Counted from the first letter of the stretch, positions 41,940 to 52,984 are shown. The stretch is DNA of 64,000 nt from Micrasema longulum (GCA_022494885.1 JAGVSM010003460.1:62001-126000); one strand, 5' to 3'. Notes: a model not told the origin generated them from the letters alone. Program-made: numbers and translations.

Positions 41940-42755
41940 TTAGATTATGCATTATTAGATTAACAGCGGATTGTCTAAATTGGCTTTTTCTGTTGCTAAT
42001 ATAGTTTTACTTATTTTTTATGTAATAGCTGTAAAACTTCCGATTAAAATAAAATAAAAATAAAAGGTAACACGCTTAAATTTTAAAAATGCTAAAATGT
42101 GATATTTTGATGGGATATTTAAAGTAATTGTAGTAGTCCTAGTCAATTTTTAAAAATACTTAGTCAAAATTTGAACTATTTTCTAGGGCTCAATATCTTT
42201 TGTTTTTTTTTTATCTTGTAAATTAGTGGGAAAAATTCTCAAAGATCATGAAATCACAGAAAACAGTCATCGTTCGAATAGATAGATATTTAACGTATTT
42301 ATAAGTATGCTACGACCTCTAACACAACAAGGAATAAGGTCAACTCTAACATAATAAGGAGTAACCACCGCTGCAAAGAACACTATGTCAAGCAGTTTGA
42401 AAGCTTAGGTACTACGGGGTTGTTAAGGCTACACAGAACCGAGATCTGAGGAGGCAATAGTAAACGTCTAGCTTGTGAAGTATTAATAATGACATTATTT
42501 ACAGCTGTTATATCTTACATGCCAATGGTCTGTCATTAAATAAAGCGTTTTATAGCCTAAGTTCCCACGTAATAATTCTTCAACTAGAATGATATTTGAC
42601 AACAAAATAATAAACTGTCGAAGAAAGCTTGCAATCTACACGATATAAAAGGTACAGAAGAGAACTAATAGGCTTGATTCATAATAACAGAGAATAGACG
42701 TTTTGTTTTTTTTGGCTCTTCATCATTAAATCAAATGAAATTGATTTTTTTTATT
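41940..42755. other. Intergenic, nothing recognised
   Basis: No supported coding sequence or repeat assignment. A region of balanced composition (42300-42480) matches nothing I recognise. Confidence 0.4.
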
Positions 42756-42759
42756 TAAC

Positions 42760-43290
42760 CACTTACCGACTTTTCTATGTCTATCGGTTTCAAGACGTAC
42801 CCGTCTTACCCCGCTTATCCCCTCCCTCCACCCCCTCGACTTTTTTCATTAATTTTCAAACAACATAATATTTTCATATTTAATCAGGGCATGTTTGTCC
42901 TAATCAGTGCATGTGCTTATTAAAATGCATGTCGTGTTGGTTTTATATTTTTTTGCAACAACTATGGTGAAGGTGTATAGTGGGTTTTGCAGATTGGTTT
43001 GCATGTTGGTTTAATTGGTGTCCTGAGAAAAGACGATTACGTCTTGAAACCGATAGACATAGAAAAGTCGGACAGTGGTTATTTACAAATATTTAATAAC
43101 ATTTGGTAAAATGTTTGACCATAAAATTAATGCTTTAAATATTAATAATACAAATGCAATTTTCCACTCCCACTTTCCTTCATTCATCGTTCGCCACTCC
43201 TCATCAATTTCCTTTTTTTTCTTCTTACTATCTCTTTATTTTGTCCATATTTCTTTTATTTTAGTATAAAGTACATTTATTATTTATATA
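42760..43290 (+). mobile_element. Penelope-type fragment P, copy 3, with inverted ends
   Basis: 'accgacttttctatgtctat' and 'cggtttcaagacg' at 42773-42797 recur inverted at 43040-43073, so the fragment is bounded by opposed copies of the ribozyme region. The interior (42880-43020) matches 40640-40800. Downstream, 43075-43150 repeats 41450-41530. The reverse transcriptase and GIY-YIG domains expected of an intact Penelope element are absent. Confidence 0.6.
43016..43060 (+). ncRNA. Hammerhead ribozyme-like motif, copy 2 (degraded core)
   Basis: Same layout as the motif at 40634-40680. Stem II here is a perfect 6-bp helix, AAGACG/CGTCTT closed by ATTA, followed by GAAAC, CGATA and GACAT. The core reads CTGA-GA, one base short of CTGACGA, so this copy is probably inactive. 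A third, truncated version lacking the core lies on the minus strand at 42773-42810 (perfect AAGACG/CGTCTT stem with GGTA loop). Confidence 0.55.
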
Positions 43291-43299
43291 CTTGAAACC

Positions 43300-43710
43300 G
43301 TCGTCGCTTTATTTTACTATAATTAAGTGAAAACATACCTTTATTATTGGATGGCAGGCCCTCCTTTTTTTATAGTTTTTATGCATATTTTTTTTTCACA
43401 ATAAAAATAAGAGGTAAAACAGAGTAAAAGAAAAATAAAGGATAATTACATAGCAATGAAATACATATTAACAGTAAAAATAGTAAACAAAAAAATTCCA
43501 CAAAGGCATGGCCTGTTCGTGGGTATACAAGAAGTGTTTATGAATTTTTGCTCCTATAATAAATAGACAGGTATAATATTTAAAATCATTTGACGTGTAC
43601 ATCTGTTTGTATTCAATTAAATAATAAATAAAAAAACAAATAAATTGTATAAAAAAATATGCCAATGGGGAACTTCAGCCCTACGGGAAATGGGACACAA
43701 AAAATGTTTT
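43300..43710. other. Intergenic, nothing recognised
   Basis: AT-rich; the minus-strand frame at 43468-43665 is hydrophobic but low in complexity and unsupported. Confidence 0.35.
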
Positions 43711-43714
43711 TTAG

Positions 43715-43990
43715 GATTTATTATTAGAGGATTACATTATACGGCAAAGTTTCTTGAAAATGTATGAAAAAAATATTTAAATAAAAACGAACTACTTCGA
43801 ACGACTTCACTAATTCATATGAATCAACCAACGATAAGAGAGTTGTGGAAGATTTCCGGTTTACTTACGGTCAACAGACCAATCGGCAGAACTGCCCGTG
43901 AAGAAGCGGAAGAGAACTTGAGACGTCACACGCGGAGTAATTTCAGAAATACAAAACTTTAAAAAATCAAAGCGCTAATAATACGATGCA
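43715..43990 (-). repeat. Dispersed repeat family E, copy 3
   Basis: Minus-strand copy of the family at 15060 and 26086: complement of 'gaatcaaccaacgataagag', 'agatttccggtttacttacg', 'gaagcggaagagaacttgag' and 'acgtcacacgcggagtaatt'. It is uninterrupted and shows the order of blocks that copy 1 lost. Confidence 0.8.
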
Positions 43991-43994
43991 TACA

Positions 43995-44275
43995 AATAAA
44001 AATAAAAAATTGCCTTAGTTTATTACAAAATTTTTTAAAAAAAAACCACTGCTTCTAAATTGTATTGAAACTGACAAGTTTACTGATATTTTTATCCTCT
44101 TCCATCTTATTCTACCCTTTCCGCACCTAAAGGTGCATATCAACTGTATTAGTAAACCAAATGCAGCGAATTTTAATCATTAGTTACATAGAGATAAGGT
44201 TATCAGTTCTACCCCTTAGATGCCAGTTTAAGAACAATGAAGTATTGCAGTTTAAACGACCGTTAAAATCAATAT
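43995..44275. other. Intergenic, nothing recognised
   Basis: No gene or repeat assignment. Confidence 0.35.
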
Positions 44276-44279
44276 CCTA

Positions 44280-44480
44280 CGTCCACCCTACCAGAAATCG
44301 AACCCAGAACCCCGAGAATGGTGGGCGAACGCGCTAACCCCTACACAACGAGGTGGACTTATATCTGATTTTCTTATTCATGATTCTAATCTGAGAACAG
44401 CCATCGAGTAAAAAACATTCGTGTAGGGCTCTGGTTCTATTTTCGACACAGAATTGTATTCTTTATTCGCCCGGACACAG
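44280..44480 (-). repeat. SINE family C copy
   Basis: Minus-strand head (complement of 'gaaatcgaacccagaacccc' and 'gcgctaacccctacacaacg'), then 'gtgtagggctctggttctat' (44421) and 'ctttattcgcccggacacag' (44460). It directly abuts LIR copy f. Confidence 0.8.
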
Positions 44481-44484
44481 AAAA

Positions 44485-45070
44485 AGATAATGTTTTGGAG
44501 AAGGGAATATGGAAGTCTCGACATTTACCACTTAAGTCACTGTACACACTGTGTAACATTTACCAATCTGCTTATGTTTAAATATCCAGGTTTTTGCATT
44601 TCTTCCACTGTTGATTTATGTGAAGTTAAAGAGCTAAAACCTTTGTTGATGCGGGTGAAATTCATATGTCTTAATTATTTCACCTACGTACTACCGAAAG
44701 CCTGAAAATACTTTTCAATTTTTTTAATTCGTCTTGAACTAGTTAGTTAAATCAACAATATTTTTAGTTTGCTAAATGTTTGTAGACACGGACTGGATTT
44801 TACCCCTTAGATTAGTTACTAAGATTATCATATTACAACAGAATTGGAGAACATTTAGGACATCAATAACTATGTTAGGATATAATAAACATGTTGTGGC
44901 AGAGCGGGATGATTCCAACCTCGGACCTCCTGATCCGGTGTCTCTGACACTACCCACGCGACCACAGTCCGTCACTATTACAATATGATGTTCGAACGTC
45001 CATATTTATTCAATTGATCCATCTGTTGATTTTTGTAAAGAAAAAGAGCCGAATACTTTGTTTAAGTCGA
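44485..45070 (+). mobile_element. LIR family, copy f (long, interrupted)
   Basis: 'ttttggagaagggaatatgg' (44492), 'actgtgtaacatttaccaat' (44549), 'gtgaagttaaagagctaaaa' (44620), 'gtttgtagacacggactgga' (44778), then a family D SINE head (44890-44980), then the internal LIR block again at 44990-45065 ('gatccatctgttgatttttg'). Two partial copies may be joined. Confidence 0.65.
44890..44980 (-). repeat. SINE family D tRNA-like head
   Basis: Minus-strand tRNA-like sequence with 'gtggtcgcgtgggtagtgtc' (A-box region) and 'gaggttggaatcatccc' (B-box region), embedded in LIR copy f. Same head as 600-690 and 25195-25285. Confidence 0.65.
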
Positions 45071-45079
45071 TTAATCTGT

Positions 45080-46190
45080 CTTTATTTATCTTTATGAAAT
45101 ATTTTTTTATAACACATAATATAAAGTACAGTGATTTTTTTTCTCATATTTATCTTTTTAAATAGTATAATACAATGTACAATATTTTACTATATTTGCT
45201 TTTATTGCATGCATTTAAGAGAAAGCACTCCTTCTATATATCCGAAAGTTTTAAATGTCGGGGATACTCCTATTGGTTTTGCTCATATAAAAAAAACATT
45301 TTTTTTTGTAAAAAATCGATACTTCACTTTAAAATTTCAATTTCATAAGCTGCGATTTAAATTGAATCTAGCTCTAAAACGATAGGGAGGTCTTATGTGG
45401 ATAGGTACCTAAGTAGGTATATCCATCGAGTAAAGTTGTATGAAGTGTGTGGTGGAGTATCTGATTGAATTATTTCACTTTCTAGTCGACGCCGGCGTTG
45501 CGACGCCTAAAAATACTAATAACCTTTATATATGTTTATGTTTTGACTTCATTACAACCCCAAAAATGTAATCTTTTCTACAAAGTAGTGACATATATTT
45601 GTGAAACTCTCATCATTGAGATAATGAGCAGAATGGAGAGAGCCAATGTCTCTGGGTATGAACTGAACATATATTTTGTGCCGTCCTTTCCCATCAAAGA
45701 GAAGTAGAGTTGCTAACCCTTGGTGTTAAAATTGTCAAACGTAGTACCTACTTATTAATAATCCTTTCACCGTGACTTGATAATAGTACTTAATAACCTT
45801 TAAATAAGCAGTGCTACGTGCATGATTGGGGGATTTATCATTTGGTGACTTATATGAAGGGCGTCGGAGTAATTAAATTGATTAAATTACAATAATACCA
45901 CAATTTAGTATGTATGATTTTTATTTAGAAACTTCGCTGATCTGTCTTTAAACCGTATCTTTTTTATGTTATTATATTATTGTCGGTCGACTGTTTGTTC
46001 CTGTAAAATAAATAAATAATGGACAGAGGCTATTGTGATACAAGTAAATACCGTTTTTGCTACCATTCGTGTTATGAGGAAGAATTAATAATTAAGGAAA
46101 AAAAATATCCAACATAGGCACTCCATATGATTCGCCAAACTCACATGGAAAAGGGCAGTTAAAGTAGTAGAGTTAAATTAAATGAAAATC
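45080..46190. other. Intergenic, nothing certain
   Basis: No supported gene. 'ctgtaaaataaataaataat' at 46002-46020 resembles the end of a jockey-like element, without coding evidence before it. Confidence 0.35.
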
Positions 46191-46194
46191 GCGG

Positions 46195-46830
46195 TATATT
46201 ATTTTGAACGTTTTAAAAGAGCAACTCGTTTATTGACGAAAAAATATTGCATTTTTGTATGAGTGAAATCGATTGAAAGACCCATGGTCTTTAATACGGT
46301 TTCGGGTATGTGGCACACGTAAATTACTGTTCTTCTTTTCTTTTTCAATGTAATAAAGGAGAAATTAAAAAAATACAAATTCTTCAAAATCAGGCGATGA
46401 GGATTATACTTTAAAAAAATATCCATTATAATGTAGAAATAATGCACAAAGAAATTAGCTAAGCAAATAAAATATATTGTAGCAATTTTTTATACATAAA
46501 ATAATTAAGAGAATGAATAAAATAAAAACAAGAATAAAATTTAACCAACAATGTCGTACATATACAACAAGGGATAAAAAAAGATAAGATTACCAAAGAG
46601 GAGAAAAAATGAATCTCAAAACTTTTTGTACAAGGGATTGAAGCTGTACAATGAGTTACCCGAAGAAATAAAGGAGAAAGAAAAGATCGAAATATTTTAA
46701 ATTAATTTGGAAAAATACGTTATTGAGAAATTTTGATAAAAAAATTGTAATATCATAAAAAGTTTATATTAGTTCGTAAAATGGTATGAACTAACTTTAT
46801 AAAGCATAAATAAAATGTCATTCCACAAAA
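46195..46830 (+). mobile_element. CR1/jockey-like element J2, C-terminus (copy 1)
   Basis: Around 46600-46735 the frame reads NFLYKGLKLYNELPEEIKEK then KIEIFINLEKYVIEKF-like sequence, the '.sl...Gl..yN.LP..ik......Fk..l..yi..' end of CR1/jockey elements. The second copy at 62435-63070 matches along about 450 bp ('aattaagagaatgaataaaa', 'aatttaaccaacaatgtc.tacatata'). Stops and frame changes are present. Confidence 0.75.
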
Positions 46831-46839
46831 GTAAATGCT

Positions 46840-47530
46840 GAAACAGTGAATTGATATTACTAATTTCTCTCTCATGCTATGCGAGCTAAGCAGCGGATAA
46901 AAGCAAATATATGTCCATAAACTGAATTGTATATATGTAAAGTGTTTAAATAAATAAATGTTTCATTGAAAAACTTGTAATACTTTTCATGGCTGTTGAG
47001 TTTCTATCAGCACGAAACAGGGTATAAGTATCTCTAGTTTACCAACGACCCTTAAGTTTTATTTCAGCGTTCGTAACTTTTGATGTGAGAAAATTGAATT
47101 TATTTGATGGCAACCTCTTGGAGTGGTATAATACTATTATGAAAGGAAAATGAAAGAATGTAGCCGACTACTCTAGAACTCGTTCGGCAAAAATATGAGA
47201 AGTATCTACTTCGACTAATTCAATATTCACAGAGGTTATCTTCCATGAATTCGGAAGTTTTTTATTTCGTTTGAATTCTCAATTTATACAAAAGGTCATA
47301 CAATTCACTCACGTGTCGAGTAATAAGTGGAAGCCATTAAAGGATAAATTTGGTAACAAATGTGTGATACAAACCTTGACTTGAATACCTATATACACAT
47401 ATTTTTTATTTATTATTTTTTTCTGTTTTATAAATGTATTGAATAAATAAGTATACATATTTAATATTAGGAAATCCAAATAAAAATAGTAAATTAGATA
47501 GTCTTCATGTAACATGGCTAAACCTGTCTG
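46840..47530. other. Intergenic, nothing recognised
   Basis: No gene or repeat assignment. Confidence 0.4.
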
Positions 47531-47539
47531 ACAAGATAA

Positions 47540-47720
47540 ATATTTTTTTATGTTTTAAAGTATAATAATCTATACGTCAGCCTTGTGATGAAATATTTAG
47601 TTAAAATGGTGTTTTTATACTGAAATATTTCATAGTCCTTAGATTTGTACGTGGAGCGTAAGACTGGTAATCTAATGCAGTACCCTATGTATCATTTGGT
47701 TCGAAAAAGGAACGATGATC
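47540..47720 (+). repeat. SINE family B, body relic
   Basis: 'gatgaaatatttagttaaaa', 'tttcatagtccttagatttg', 'gcgtaagactggtaatct' and 'aatgcagtaccctatg' follow the order of the family B body. The head is lost and an internal deletion removes the 'atcaagatacgctgc' block. Confidence 0.6.
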
Positions 47721-47798
47721 AGTTTTATACCAATACAAAAAAAACATACTAAAAAAATACTACTTAATTATAAATGCATGGTTAATTATATAAATTGT

Positions 47799-48340
47799 CG
47801 GCCTCGAGGTGTAATGGTCAGTGAGTTTGCCTATCGTGCAAGAGGTCTCGGGTTCGATTTCCGACATGGTTGATATGAAATATTTATTTGAAAGGGTTTT
47901 TACACTAGACTATTTCATAGTTTCTGGACTGGTACCTGAGGCGTAAGACTGATTATCTTACCTTTATGTAACAAAATTGATCAAGATACGCTGCAATTGG
48001 TGTACCAATGCAGTGCCCTATGCACTTTTAGGTACGGAAAGGGAATGATGATGAATTAATCTTACTTTAGGGAGCCTTAAATCGCCTTATTGCGTTGACT
48101 GCATTTAAATAGTAGTTTAATACTTTTTAAAATAAAGAGTCTGATATTTTTGTATTATATACCTACTGGTAAAACGTTATGTTTATTAATAATTTTATTA
48201 TTTGATATAATAAACCTAGAACATTTAAAATTATCTACGAATTACATGTTTTTTTATTTGAATTTTTATTTGAACGTTTTTATTTGAATGACGTCTAGGC
48301 GAATATGGCATTTTCCATGGAATTGTATAATACTAATTTA
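47799..48340 (+). repeat. Long unit headed by SINE B (540 bp), uninterrupted copy
   Basis: Head CGGCCTCGAGGTGTAATGGT with B box GGGTTCGATTTCC (47850). The body has 'gtttctggactggtacctga', 'atcaagatacgctgcaattg' and 'caatgcagtgccctatgcac'. It continues in an extension, 'ttactttagggagccttaaa' (48063) to 'ttccatggaattgta' (48311), that is shared with 50280-51500 but not with other family B copies. Confidence 0.85.
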
Positions 48341-48349
48341 TTATGCATA

Positions 48350-48880
48350 CATAAGGATATGGGTAAAAAATAATAAACTAAAAAAAGAAATGTTTTAAAA
48401 ATCGAATAAAAAGTATATAAAAGGGAGAAGACATGGTATAGTTCCAACTGTTTTTTCCTCCCCCCTCTCTCTGCTTCCATAAACATTAATATTTACTCGT
48501 ATTACTGAAAATTCACAACCAACAATAATTAATTAGATACAGGTAGTAGATGTAAAGTTTAACTATCAAATAAACGCTGCTCTGCAGCACTTAAACTGAA
48601 GAAAGATATAGTACAGAAGTTAAGTGTACCGCCTCGATATGTACACATAAAGATAGCGTTCATAATTACGGTACAAAAAAATAAGACAGGGATTCAACAG
48701 CTGCCTGCCCTAAATTTAATAATAATAATATAAAATAATAAAGACATTGAAGGCATATTAACATTTAAAATTATAATATAACAGTGTAAGTCCCTTTCCA
48801 TACTGAGAGGCAATACGTACAATATTACATAAATACTCGTATGTACATTATATATATTTTTTAAAAACAACAAAGATAAG
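48350..48880. other. Intergenic, nothing recognised
   Basis: No gene or repeat assignment. Confidence 0.4.
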
Positions 48881-48884
48881 ATGA

Positions 48885-49045
48885 TCAGTCTTACGCTTCA
48901 GGTACCAGTCCAGGGACGATGAAATATTCTAGTGTGAAATCCTTTTAACGAATTATTTCATATCCACCATGTCGGGAATTAAACCCGAGACCTCTTGCAT
49001 GGCGGGCAAACGCGCTGACCATTACACCACTAGGCCGACAAGTAA
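48885..49045 (-). repeat. SINE family B copy (minus)
   Basis: Complement of the family head 'gcctagtggtgtaatggtca' (49016-49035) and 'gcaagaggtctcgggttt' (48985), plus body blocks 'ctggactggtacctg' and 'gcgtaagactgatcatct'. Confidence 0.85.
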
Positions 49046-49049
49046 AAAT

Positions 49050-50270
49050 AGATTGGTAAATGATTCCAACATTCACATGATTACATTTTTTTGCATTGTT
49101 TTAAACATAACGCTTAAATTCCTCCAAATACCTACGTTTAATTTTTTTTCGAATTTACACATGATAAATTTGCAAAGTCACCTTTGAGAGTATCCATCTT
49201 GGCTTTGAAGTGATGTCATACATTATAATTTATGTATTAAGTATTTATAGCATAAATAGATTAATTTCTGTCACACATATTGTTCGCACGCATTATAGGA
49301 AACACTAAGAAGTGGTACTAGCTGGGTATAGGCCGTTAATCCTGTAGCCCAAAGTTATTACCAGTTGCCGGAATGCCACAAATACCCGACACACAATATA
49401 GAACCCTCGAGGGACCAAATATTTGAGAGGCAACCCTTAAGTAAGCTTTCCTTGAGATATTCAGCTGTTTGAGGGTTTCCCCGCAAATTGTAACTCCGCT
49501 ATAAAGAACTAAATCAAAGGATATTTGGTGTAAGCATTTTTATAAAACCAGAGTCGTTAAGAGTGATTGTAATCATTCGGTAGAGGTATATTTTAAATAT
49601 ACATTGTGCTTCTAAATATCGCGATAGTTTAAATGAAAAATGTTTTTTTTTTTTTTCATAATACAGATTCAGTCACAATTTTTTTATTTTTTAAAATGGT
49701 AAACTTACAGATAAACTTACATGTATAATAATATAATTAATGAATAATATACTTAATATACCTTAGTTAAATATATCTAAAAAATTGTTTAATGAAAAAT
49801 TTATTATCTCTATACATAATATCTCGGTCACGCAGACATTTTTCATCTTTTTTATATGAAATATAGAAAATTCCTCATAGACAGTACACTTGTTTAGTTT
49901 TATGAAGTCAGTAATTATGTATGTATTCGTATGTTCATTATTATAATATTTTATTTTTGTACCTTTTACATTATTTTTACATATTTTTTTTCTTATCTTA
50001 TTCTTTAAGTTTATCTTGTTTCTATTAACTTTATTTTTATAACTGTAAATAAGTAAATGTATTTTTATTGTATTTGCAAGTTTCTAAGTGCCCAACAATT
50101 GTTGATTGCTTTTATTTTGCTACTGATAATGTACTCAATCGATATCTTACACAACTGTGGAAAAATTTTATTGACTGTTTTCACAATTTTCGTTCATAGG
50201 TATTCTTATTTTTTTTACACGATATATGTAAAAATTGTTGTTTTTTTCCCAGATAAAAAAATAAAAATAT
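49050..50270. other. AT-rich intergenic, nothing recognised
   Basis: Open frames here (for example 50057-50359) are AT-driven and hydrophobic without family features; the last runs into the SINE at 50280. No repeat assignment. Confidence 0.4.
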
Positions 50271-50279
50271 ATACAAATT

Positions 50280-50683
50280 CGGCCTCGTGGTGTAGTGGTC
50301 AGCGCATTTGCCTACCATGCAAGAGGTCATGGGTTCGATTGTCGACATGGTTGGCATGAAATATTAATTTAAAAAGGTGTTCTGACAGTATAATTAAAAA
50401 GAAAGAAAAGTAGAAAGTTCCTGAACTGGTACTTGAAGCGTATGACTGATAATCTTACCTTCATGTAAATAAAAATCAAGATACCCTGCGATTGGTGTAG
50501 CAATGCAGTGCCCTGTGCACCATTAGGTGCAGAAATGGAATGGTGATGAATAAATCTTACTTTAGGGAGCCTTAAATCGCCTTATTGCATTGACTGAATT
50601 TTTTTAGTATTTTAATAATTTTTAAAATAAAGAGACTTTTATTTTTGTATTATATACCTACTGCTAAAACGTTATGTTTATTA
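50280..50683 (+). repeat. SINE B-headed unit, second copy, 5' part
   Basis: Head CGGCCTCGTGGTGTAGTGGT with both pol III boxes recognisable. The body and extension are collinear with 47799-48185, up to 'ctgctaaaacgttatgttta'. The unit is broken here by LIR copy g and resumes at 51166. Confidence 0.9.
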
Positions 50684-51165
50684 ACATATTACAACAGAGA
50701 CGAAGAACATTTTAGAGAAGGTAATATAGAAGTCCAGGCATCTACAGGGCTTATGACCTGTCAATAGCTGGTTTAAGTGGCCACTTTACACACTGTGTAA
50801 CATTCACCATTCTGCTCATATTTGAACATTTAGATTCCTTCAATTATTTCATCTGTTGATGTTTGTGAAGTTAAAGAGCTGAAACCTTTAAATAAATATG
50901 CGGGTGAGATTCATCTAACTGAATTATTTCGCCTACATACTAGGCAACGCCTGAAAATGTTATTTTTTCAATTTCTATACTTCTTCATAGACCAAGTGGA
51001 TTTATCAACAATATTTTGAGTTTGTTCAAATTTTTTTAGACAAGGATTGGCTGTTGTTCTTCATCTCTGTTGTAATATGTTAATATAAAAAGCTCCCCAG
51101 GGAGTCGAATCCAGTCCTTGTCTACAAAAATTTGGACAAACTCAAAATATTGTTGTTATGTTTAT
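50684..51165 (+). mobile_element. LIR family, copy g (full-length candidate)
   Basis: The best-defined copy, because the uninterrupted unit at 47799-48340 shows what was there before. It starts 'acatattacaacagagacga' (50687). The interior has 'aagtccaggcatctacaggg', 'aagtggccactttacacact', 'gtgaagttaaagagctgaaa' and 'ctaggcaacgcctgaaaatg'. The other end has the inverted 'tcttcatctctgttgtaata' (51058), then 'ccagggagtcgaatccagtc' and 'ggacaaactcaaaatattgt'. No open frame. Confidence 0.85.
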
Positions 51166-51500
51166 TAATTGTTTTATTATTTGATATAAATAACATTTTT
51201 ATACATATAAATTGTATGTATTTATTTGATATGTTATATATTTTCTATACTAACTTTGTATACTATGTGGAAATCTGTTATTAGTTCTGAGTTTATTCAC
51301 TATATCTGTTTGTTTACTAAAAATATGTATGTATAAATGTTAATTTCTCAAATAGAATAAAATAAATAAAATAAAATAAAAGACCCAAGACATTTAAAAT
51401 TATCTACGAATTACACGGTTTTTTATTTAAACCGAGTGTACATATTTTATGACGTCTAGGCGAATATTGCATTTTCCATGGAATTGTAAACTAAAATTTA
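51166..51500 (+). repeat. SINE B-headed unit, second copy, 3' part
   Basis: Resumes the extension: 'ttgttttattatttgatata' (51168), 'acatttaaaattatctacga' (51390), 'gacgtctaggcgaatattgc' (51452) and 'tttccatggaattgtaaa' (51473), parallel to 48185-48330. An extra AT-rich stretch (51195-51380) is absent from the first copy. Confidence 0.8.
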
Positions 51501-51509
51501 AAATACGGA

Positions 51510-51940
51510 GTATTTAACACGAATGTAACCCAGTTTCAGCGCATGAATAATTAAAAACCACTGCACATTTAATGCAGTTTACTGGCTGCTGAACGGAATA
51601 GGGGTAGAGCAAAGGGAGAAAGGATTTATCTCAAACACTAAACAATTTATGCATAACACGAGAACTGTGAGTGGAATAAGCATGCAAGTGTGTAAGGTAA
51701 TATACATTTCAGGAGACTTAAACTTTAGGGGTTTCAAGGAAAAAATCTGAAAAAAATTTAAACCCAAGAAACACAAAATAAAAATTATTATATTACATTT
51801 TTACGAGACTCACTAAGTCAATTTATATAGCTCTTCGGTGGAGATTTTTAAAAACTCATGATAACACTTTACGTTTTTAAACTGTTTAGATGAACCATTA
51901 ATAAAAATATTTAGAGTATGCCCAAATGCCATTGTTTTTC
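51510..51940. other. Intergenic, nothing recognised
   Basis: No supported gene; minus-strand frames here are AT-driven. Confidence 0.35.
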
Positions 51941-51944
51941 TTTT

Positions 51945-52500
51945 GATGATTATTTTAGATTCTAGACTGACTTTTTCCCTGAATACGAGATATGTGACGA
52001 ATAAGATGACAAGGAAAGTTTCTCTTATGGGAAAAATCAGAAGATATGTAAGTGCAGATTCGTGCAGGAAGACATATAATTTCATTATTGTGCCTCATTT
52101 ACATTATTGCAGTTGTACTTTGCTTTTGGCTACTGACAGGAAAAAAATAAACTTACTGTTCTGCAGAATATGAGAGTAATTTTGAGAAAGAATAGATACA
52201 CTAGGATAAAGTTGATGCTGAAACAAACAAACATTATGAAAATACGCCGAATGATATATTTTAATGTAATGTTTTTTGTTCACAAAATGATTAATTAGTC
52301 CTCAAAAGAGTTGACTAAAAAGGTTTTTTTCTAATCAATGTATGAAATATGAATCTAGAAAAAAAATTAAGTAATGCTATCATATTGTAAGAAGAAAAAA
52401 ACACAGTACTGGTTGATGCGCCAAGCTAAACAGTTATATTATAAGGAAATACTATTCGAAATAAGAAAACAAAAAAAAAAAAATTGTGTGGCGGATAAGT
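51945..52500 (+). mobile_element. CR1-like reverse transcriptase C-terminal fragment
   Basis: The frame 51943-52173 reads IILDSRLTFSLNTRYVTNKM, TRKVSLMGKIRRYVS and FIIVPHLHYCSCTLLLATDR, the 'iDs.Ltf..h..yv..K...k...l.Ri......r...Y..ii.PhlhYCs..l' block of CR1/jockey thumb domains. A frameshift at about 52150 leads into a degraded continuation. No palm domain is present. Confidence 0.75.
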
Positions 52501-52619
52501 TAGCTCGTAAAAAGTAATTGTATTCGTTTTGGCTTTAATGAAGTTCTTTTTTTTAGTGCACGTAGATTGTTTAAAAATGTTAATAATTAGTATATATTTG
52601 AATAATAATTAGGTATAAG

Positions 52620-52909
52620 TTAATATCTGTACTTCAGAGGCAGACGGAGGCAAATCCAAACGACAAATGTTGAACAATAGCCTAAAAAATTTACTTTCTC
52701 TAAGTAATTTCTAATAATTCAGAAGATTAATTAGTATTTTCAGTATTATATATTATATAGTATTATATTAAGATACATTGGTTTATTCATTACAAGGCTT
52801 ACATTTCTTCAAAATCAATGGACATGATCATAAACTGGATACGAAAATCTAAATGTTATTAATCAAATTCTGGATTTGCATCCGTCTGCCTCTGAGGTAC
52901 AGATATTAG
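52620..52909. mobile_element. Non-autonomous element with 38-bp TIRs (MITE)
   Basis: The left end 'taatatctgtacttcagagg' and 'cagacggaggcaaatcca' (52620-52657) recurs inverted at 52872-52909 with about two differences. The interior of about 215 bp is AT-rich and non-coding. Target-site duplication is not clear from the flanks (agt / gga). Confidence 0.8.
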
Positions 52910-52984
52910 GACATTCATGTATAATATTGTATTTGTACTATTTTAAAACTAAATAAAAATATGAAAAAAACAGCAAAAAAAGGT

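Noticed and set aside
50057..50359. 100-codon frame with membrane-like residues
   Set aside because: AT-rich sequence gives hydrophobic residues by composition, and the frame ends inside the SINE B head at 50280.
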